Origin: Campylobacterota bacterium
Lineage (GTDB): Bacteria > Campylobacterota > Campylobacteria > Campylobacterales > SZUA-545
Direction of reading: 5' to 3'
Length of the DNA: 11,410 bases
Assembly (NCBI GenBank): GCA_003561815.1
Contig: PWVP01000141.1
Coordinates: 1 to 11,410 of the forward strand
The notes under the pieces are model-generated. The model was not told the DNA's origin and did no database searches. It saw nothing but the letters and a program-made list of their open reading frames with translations. How positions within the stretch are numbered: the stretch's first letter is position 1; each line of letters opens with the position of its first letter. Of this stretch, positions 7,611 through 11,410 are shown in pieces. The position numbers and the translations under genes are program-made.

Positions 7611-8858
7611 ATGAACGCCATGGCGAGTGAAGATAAAGCGGTTTTTGATCTGATCGAAAAGGAGCTCGTGCGCCAAAACGATCACCTGGAGATGATTGCA
7701 AGCGAGAACTACACCTTTCCGGCAGTGATGGAGGCGATGGGTTCCGTGCTGACCAACAAATATGCCGAAGGGTACCCCTTTAAGCGTTACTACGGTGGCT
7801 GTGAGTGGGTCGATGAGATCGAGCAGCTGGCGATCGATCGGGCTAAGGAGCTCTTTGGCTGTCACTTCGCCAATGTCCAGCCCCACTCGGGCAGCTCGGC
7901 CAACGCCTCAGTCTATGCCGCGCTTTTAAAACCCTACGACAAGATTCTGGGCATGGACCTTAGTCATGGCGGCCACCTCACCCACGGGGCGAAGGTGAGT
8001 TTTACCGGACAAAACTACCAGAGCTTCACCTACGGTGTGGATGAAAACGGCCTGATCGATTATGATGAACTCGCCCGCCGCGCGCGGATCGTCAAGCCGC
8101 AGATCATCGTGGCCGGTTTTAGCGCCTACTCCCGTGAGCTGGATTTCAAACGGTTCCGCGAGATTGCCGATGAGGTTAAAGCGCTCCTCTTTGCCGATAT
8201 CGCCCATGTGGCGGGTCTGGTGGTCGCCGGTGAGTACCCCAACCCCTTTCCCTACGCCGATGTGGTCACCACCACCACCCACAAGACGCTTCGCGGTCCC
8301 CGCGGCGGCCTGATTCTGACCAACGACGAAGAGATCGCTAAAAAGATCGATAAAGCGGTTTTCCCCGGTACGCAGGGCGGTCCTTTGATGCATGTGATCG
8401 CCGCTAAGGCGATCGGCTTTGGCTACAACCTGCGCCCCGAGTGGAAAGCCTACGCCCAGGCGGTCAAAGCCAATATCAAAGCCCTTTCGGATGTGGTTCA
8501 AAAGCGCGGCTATCCCGTCGTCAGCGGCGGAACGGACAATCACCTGATCTTGATGAGCTTTTTAGGGCGCGACTTCTCGGGCAAAGATGCCGATGAGGCG
8601 CTGGGCCGTGCGGGCATCACCATCAATAAAAACACCGTACCGGGTGAGACCCGTAGCCCCTTTGTCACCAGTGGGATTCGGATCGGCTCGGCGGCACTCA
8701 CCAGCCGTGGTATGGGGCCTAAAGAGTTTGAGACGATCGGCGATAAAATCGCGGATGTATTGGACGATATCACCAATGAGAAGCTTCAGGCCGAGATCGC
8801 CCAGGAACTCAAAGCGCTGGCTGCCGGTTTTCCGGTTTATGATCGCGCCATATTTTAA
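7611..8858 (+). CDS. glyA: Serine hydroxymethyltransferase
   Basis: GlyA is a PLP-dependent cytoplasmic enzyme that interconverts serine and glycine with transfer of a one-carbon unit to tetrahydrofolate. The product is 415 residues, the normal length. The PLP lysine is K225 in TTTTHKTLRGPRGG, and the cofactor-contacting DIAHVAGLVVAG segment starts at D196. The YAEGYPFKRYYGGCEWVD region (51-68) is the standard substrate-side motif, with the tetrapeptide ending in CEWVD instead of the CEYVD seen in some homologues. The start is the ATG at 7611, with TAAGGAG seven bases upstream overlapping the lysS stop. A second ATG three codons downstream lacks comparable spacing. It sits 11 bases after lysS and 18 bases before the DUF1882 gene, inside the rightward operon. 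Confidence 0.98.
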   Translation: MNAMASEDKAVFDLIEKELVRQNDHLEMIASENYTFPAVMEAMGSVLTNKYAEGYPFKRYYGGCEWVDEIEQLAIDRAKELFGCHFANVQPHSGSSANASVYAALLKPYDKILGMDLSHGGHLTHGAKVSFTGQNYQSFTYGVDENGLIDYDELARRARIVKPQIIVAGFSAYSRELDFKRFREIADEVKALLFADIAHVAGLVVAGEYPNPFPYADVVTTTTHKTLRGPRGGLILTNDEEIAKKIDKAVFPGTQGGPLMHVIAAKAIGFGYNLRPEWKAYAQAVKANIKALSDVVQKRGYPVVSGGTDNHLILMSFLGRDFSGKDADEALGRAGITINKNTVPGETRSPFVTSGIRIGSAALTSRGMGPKEFETIGDKIADVLDDITNEKLQAEIAQELKALAAGFPVYDRAIF

Positions 8859-8876
8859 CCCAAAGGATTATCCGGC

Positions 8877-9419
8877 ATGAACCCGATGGAACTCAAGCTG
8901 ATCAAGATGGTCACCTCCCACTACTACGAGAAGCGTCCAGGGCTGAGCGAGAAGCTTGTCTTTCGGGGGCGTACCTTCTATAATAAGTTTGAGCGGGTGG
9001 ATAAGATGCTCTCGACTCAGGTGATTAACGACCATCTTCAAAAAAAGAGCGTGATTGCCCACGATCTGATTCGGCCGGGTAACAAGGTGGAGAATATTGT
9101 CTTTGATTACAACGGCAGTGATCCGCAGCGCTTCTACCACCGTGCGCAGCTGATGCTGCGTGAGGAGGGGTTTTTGAACTTCACCGCCTACGAGACCAAC
9201 ACACGGGGCCATCTGCACCTCTATGTGCACAAAGGCCACACGACGCTTCAGGAGGGGTATCAGATTGCTAAGATGCTCTCAGCCAAACTTGGCCAGCGGC
9301 TTCCGACCCAGTGGCGGATGTTTCCAAGCCCCGATCTGCCGCCGGAATTTAACATTCTCGTGCTACCCTACGGTGTGTATGCCAAGGAGCGGGGTACGGG
9401 ATGGTCCAAGCACCTTTAA
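8877..9419 (+). CDS. DUF1882 family protein, function unknown
   Basis: The 180-residue protein matches what I remember of C. jejuni Cj0403, a DUF1882 protein: both open with a MELKLIKMxTSHYxE-type sequence and share the FYNKFER and NKVENIVFDYNG segments. It has no signal peptide, membrane helix, coiled coil or recognisable catalytic motif, so it is probably cytoplasmic. It is rich in aromatic residues and histidine, with a C-terminal part (HLHLYVHKGHTTLQEG, about 112-127) that could be an alpha/beta fold. The start is ATG 8877 with AAAGGA nine bases upstream; the ATG at 8886 is a possible alternative. It lies between glyA (18 bases) and the SPOR gene (21 bases), the same neighbours as in Campylobacter. 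The family seems confined to Campylobacterota, and no function is known to me. Confidence 0.86.
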   Translation: MNPMELKLIKMVTSHYYEKRPGLSEKLVFRGRTFYNKFERVDKMLSTQVINDHLQKKSVIAHDLIRPGNKVENIVFDYNGSDPQRFYHRAQLMLREEGFLNFTAYETNTRGHLHLYVHKGHTTLQEGYQIAKMLSAKLGQRLPTQWRMFPSPDLPPEFNILVLPYGVYAKERGTGWSKHL

Positions 9420-9440
9420 ATTGCCCGGAAAGGACACTTA

Positions 9441-10181
9441 ATGGAAGATCTTAAAAAAGATCAAAACGAGCTCAACGACATTCTGATCAAGCGCGAAGGC
9501 GCTCAGGGGGGCAAGCTCAAAAATGTGCTGCTGCTGACAGCAGCGCTGCTTTTGATTGTGATCATCGGGGTTTTGACCTATCGGATCATCGATAGTAACG
9601 CCGGGGATGTGGAGCGCGAGGTGCCGCCCGTGGCAGAGCCGATTGAGCAGGAGGTGGCGATCGAGGATACGGCTCCGCCAGCCGATGAGGCGCAGGCGCA
9701 ACGCCAGCGGCTCGATGAGTTGATCGCCCGTCACCGCGAAGCTAGAGAGCAGGAGGAGGCGCAGCAGCAGCCCCCCGCAGCCGAGCCCCCTGCCCAGAAG
9801 GAGGCGGATGCAGCCGTGCCTGAGCAAGAGCCTGCTGCACCACCACCGCCTCCACCTGCAGAAGCTAAGCCCGAAGCGGCGCCCAAGCCGGAGCCTAAGG
9901 CAGAGCCCAAGCCGGAGCCCCGCGCGGAAGCGAAGCCGAGCGCGCCAGCGGCGGGCAGCTTCTTTGTGCAGGTGGAGTCGCTCACCCGCGATCCGCAGGA
10001 GGCGTACCTAAAAGAGCTGCGCGATAGCGGCTACGATGTGGTTGTGCGTGAGCGCAGCGTTGATGGCCGCACCATCAAGCGGGTCTATATCGGCCCCTAC
10101 ACCACCCGGGAGGCGGCAGCGGCTGTTCTGCCCAGAATCCGTGAAGAGCTCAATCCGGAAGCCTTCATTATCCGGGATTAG
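9441..10181 (+). CDS. Membrane-anchored SPOR domain protein
   Basis: The 246-residue protein has a bitopic inner-membrane layout: a short polar cytoplasmic N-terminus (1-27), one hydrophobic helix (about 29-47), a long Pro/Ala/Glu/Lys linker (about 50-170) and a C-terminal SPOR domain (173-246), with FFVQVESLT at its start and VYIGPYTTREAA (215-226) as the usual second half. SPOR domains bind denuded peptidoglycan glycan strands and often bring proteins to the division septum, so a role in envelope growth or division is inferred. A glutamate/arginine-rich stretch (83-108) could be a short helix or coiled coil. AAGGA lies six bases before the ATG. It follows the DUF1882 gene, as Cj0404 follows Cj0403 in C. 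jejuni, and ends two bases before the trpE start. It resembles FtsN/DedD-type proteins only in architecture. Confidence 0.87.
   Translation: MEDLKKDQNELNDILIKREGAQGGKLKNVLLLTAALLLIVIIGVLTYRIIDSNAGDVEREVPPVAEPIEQEVAIEDTAPPADEAQAQRQRLDELIARHREAREQEEAQQQPPAAEPPAQKEADAAVPEQEPAAPPPPPPAEAKPEAAPKPEPKAEPKPEPRAEAKPSAPAAGSFFVQVESLTRDPQEAYLKELRDSGYDVVVRERSVDGRTIKRVYIGPYTTREAAAAVLPRIREELNPEAFIIRD
9840..9919 (+). repeat. Proline-rich coding repeat in the SPOR protein linker
   Basis: Six consecutive proline codons occupy 9840-9857 (residues 134-139). A 15-base perfect direct repeat, GCCCAAGCCGGAGCC, follows at 9881-9895 and 9905-9919 (offset 24 bases, so in frame) and encodes APKPEP/EPKPEP-type units. Degenerate KPE/AEAK units extend to about 9950. 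This is a periplasmic spacer whose length could vary by slippage or recombination between strains. Confidence 0.75.
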
Positions 10182-10183
10182 GG

Positions 10184-11410
10184 TTGGTTCACTACAGGCG
10201 GTGTCTGTATGACACCTTCACCCCCATTACCCTCTATCACCATCTGACCCGCCTCTTTAAAAAGAGGCGGATCTTCCTCTTTGAGAGCGGTGTCAATGAC
10301 GAGAACGGCAACTACAGCTTCCTCTTTGTCGGTGAGCGTGAGCGCATCTGGCATGAGGGGGGCAAAAGCTTCTACCGTGACGAATCGGGCACGACGCAGG
10401 AGGTGGAGACCAATCCGCTGGACTTTCTAAAAAAGCGCTTCTCCCAGGAGGATAGCGCGGCCTTTGCCCGTGAGGCGGAGGCGATCGGCGTAGGGTTTGT
10501 CGATGGGTTTGTCGGCTTTATCGGTTATGACATGGTGCAGGTGTTTGAGCCGGTCCTTCAGAAAAAGATGGCCCACCTTCAAGATGTCACCCGCACCCCC
10601 GATCTCGATCTGATCCGTCCGGAGTATGTACTGGTCTATGCCCACAAAAGCCGCCAACTCACCGCTTTGAGCACACTTTCGCAGTGTGAAGCGAAGCTCG
10701 AAGAGATCCTTGAGGGGGTGCGTCAGCCCCTGGGTCAGCTGCCCCTTAAACCGGCAGAGTCGCTTGGCAGCGGGGCGTTTGCCTTCGATCGCGAGCGGTT
10801 TATGCAGATGGTGGAGGAGACCAAAGGGCAGATTCGCGAGGGGGAGGTGTTTCAGCTGCTGCTCTCCAACCGCTATATTCAGCCCGCCCGTGTGGATCCC
10901 TTTAGCTACTACCGGGTGCTTCGCGGGCTCAACCCTTCGCCCTATCAGTTCTTTCTGCCCTATGAGCACTTTGCGATCGCGGGGTGTTCGCCGGAGGTGA
11001 TGGTGCGCCTGGAGGCGGGCCAGATCCTGCTGCGCCCGATTGCCGGGACACGCAAGCGGGGCCAGACGACCCAGCGCGATCGTGAGCTGGAAAAAGAGCT
11101 ATTGGGTGATGAGAAGGAGCGCGCTGAGCACATTATGCTGGTCGATCTGGGGCGAAACGATGTGGGGCGCGTCGCGCAGGCTGGTAGCGTCAAGGTTGAG
11201 GCGCTGATGCATGTGCAGCGCTTTAGCCATGTGATGCATATCGTCAGCGATGTGGTGGGGCAGCTACAAGAGGATAAGGATATGTTCGATCTCTTTGTGG
11301 CCACCTTTACTGCCGGAACCATGACCGGCGCACCCAAAGTGCGTGCCATGGAGCTGATCGCTGGCTTTGAGCAGACCAAGCGGGGCTTTTATAGCGGCTC
11401 GGTGGCGCTC
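10184..11410 (+). CDS. trpE: Anthranilate synthase component I, 3' end cut by the window edge
   Basis: TrpE makes anthranilate from chorismate, with ammonia supplied by the TrpG glutaminase, in the first committed step of tryptophan synthesis. The frame is open for 409 codons to the right edge. Family motifs appear in order: FLFESG (31-36), matching the LLES element that binds the feedback inhibitor tryptophan; GCSPEVMV; PIAGTRKRG (285-293); VDLGRNDVGRV (from 320); and FTAGTMTGAPK (375-385). PIAGTRKRG favours TrpE over the related PabB, though PabB cannot be wholly excluded without the end. A stop codon at 10142 and a lack of other candidates leave TTG 10184 as the only plausible start; the upstream GGGA is a weak Shine-Dalgarno match, so translation probably depends on ribosomes finishing the SPOR gene two bases earlier. 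I see no leader peptide or attenuator. Confidence 0.9.
   Translation, partial: MVHYRRCLYDTFTPITLYHHLTRLFKKRRIFLFESGVNDENGNYSFLFVGERERIWHEGGKSFYRDESGTTQEVETNPLDFLKKRFSQEDSAAFAREAEAIGVGFVDGFVGFIGYDMVQVFEPVLQKKMAHLQDVTRTPDLDLIRPEYVLVYAHKSRQLTALSTLSQCEAKLEEILEGVRQPLGQLPLKPAESLGSGAFAFDRERFMQMVEETKGQIREGEVFQLLLSNRYIQPARVDPFSYYRVLRGLNPSPYQFFLPYEHFAIAGCSPEVMVRLEAGQILLRPIAGTRKRGQTTQRDRELEKELLGDEKERAEHIMLVDLGRNDVGRVAQAGSVKVEALMHVQRFSHVMHIVSDVVGQLQEDKDMFDLFVATFTAGTMTGAPKVRAMELIAGFEQTKRGFYSGSVAL

Noticed and set aside
7926..8543. 205-codon minus-strand open frame opposite glyA
   Set aside because: It is fully covered by the intact glyA catalytic region on the other strand and has no start context or recognisable motif.
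10209..10211. ATG near the beginning of trpE as its start
   Set aside because: It is out of frame with the conserved TrpE motifs.
1..11410. Mobile elements, CRISPR arrays, tRNA/rRNA genes, strong terminators
   Set aside because: I saw no terminal inverted repeats, spaced direct-repeat arrays, transposase or integrase motifs, or GC hairpins followed by T runs. Coding sequence fills almost the entire window.

Overview
The window is a compact, GC-rich (my visual estimate is upper fifties percent) chromosomal segment. Its gene order points to Campylobacterota (the former Epsilonproteobacteria): cvpA-fur-lysS-glyA, then a DUF1882 gene and a SPOR-domain gene, matches from memory the Campylobacter jejuni run Cj0399 to Cj0404. 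The futalosine-pathway menaquinone gene mqnC next to an M16 peptidase-like gene matches the Helicobacter pylori HP0656-HP0657 pair. The base composition is high for that phylum, so a free-living, possibly sulfur- or hydrogen-oxidising member is more likely than a host-adapted one. I cannot name the genus.

Layout. Positions 1-3960 are a leftward unit read mqnC, M16-like, recG. Both junctions are 4-base ATGA stop/start overlaps, and recG runs off the left edge. Positions 3961-4065 are the only real intergenic gap. It holds two back-to-back TATAAT -10 boxes, one per direction. From 4066 to the right edge is a rightward run of eight tightly packed genes: degenerate GGDEF protein, cvpA, fur, lysS, glyA, DUF1882, SPOR protein and trpE (cut by the right edge). 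Gaps are 1 to 21 bases, with an 8-base overlap between cvpA and fur. I see no internal terminator, so this is probably one long operon.

The genes do not form one pathway. They cover respiration (menaquinone), DNA repair, the cell envelope (M16-like protein, CvpA, SPOR), metal regulation (Fur), translation (LysS), one-carbon metabolism (GlyA) and tryptophan synthesis (TrpE). Co-transcription looks like growth-linked packaging, with fur apparently lacking a promoter of its own.

I found no mobile element, CRISPR array, RNA gene or defence system, and nothing that amounts to an undescribed multi-gene system. The points most worth a second look are an M16 protein without its zinc-binding motif, a GGDEF protein with destroyed active and inhibitory sites, the uncharacterised DUF1882/SPOR pair, and roughly tenfold enrichment of the palindrome CGATCG.
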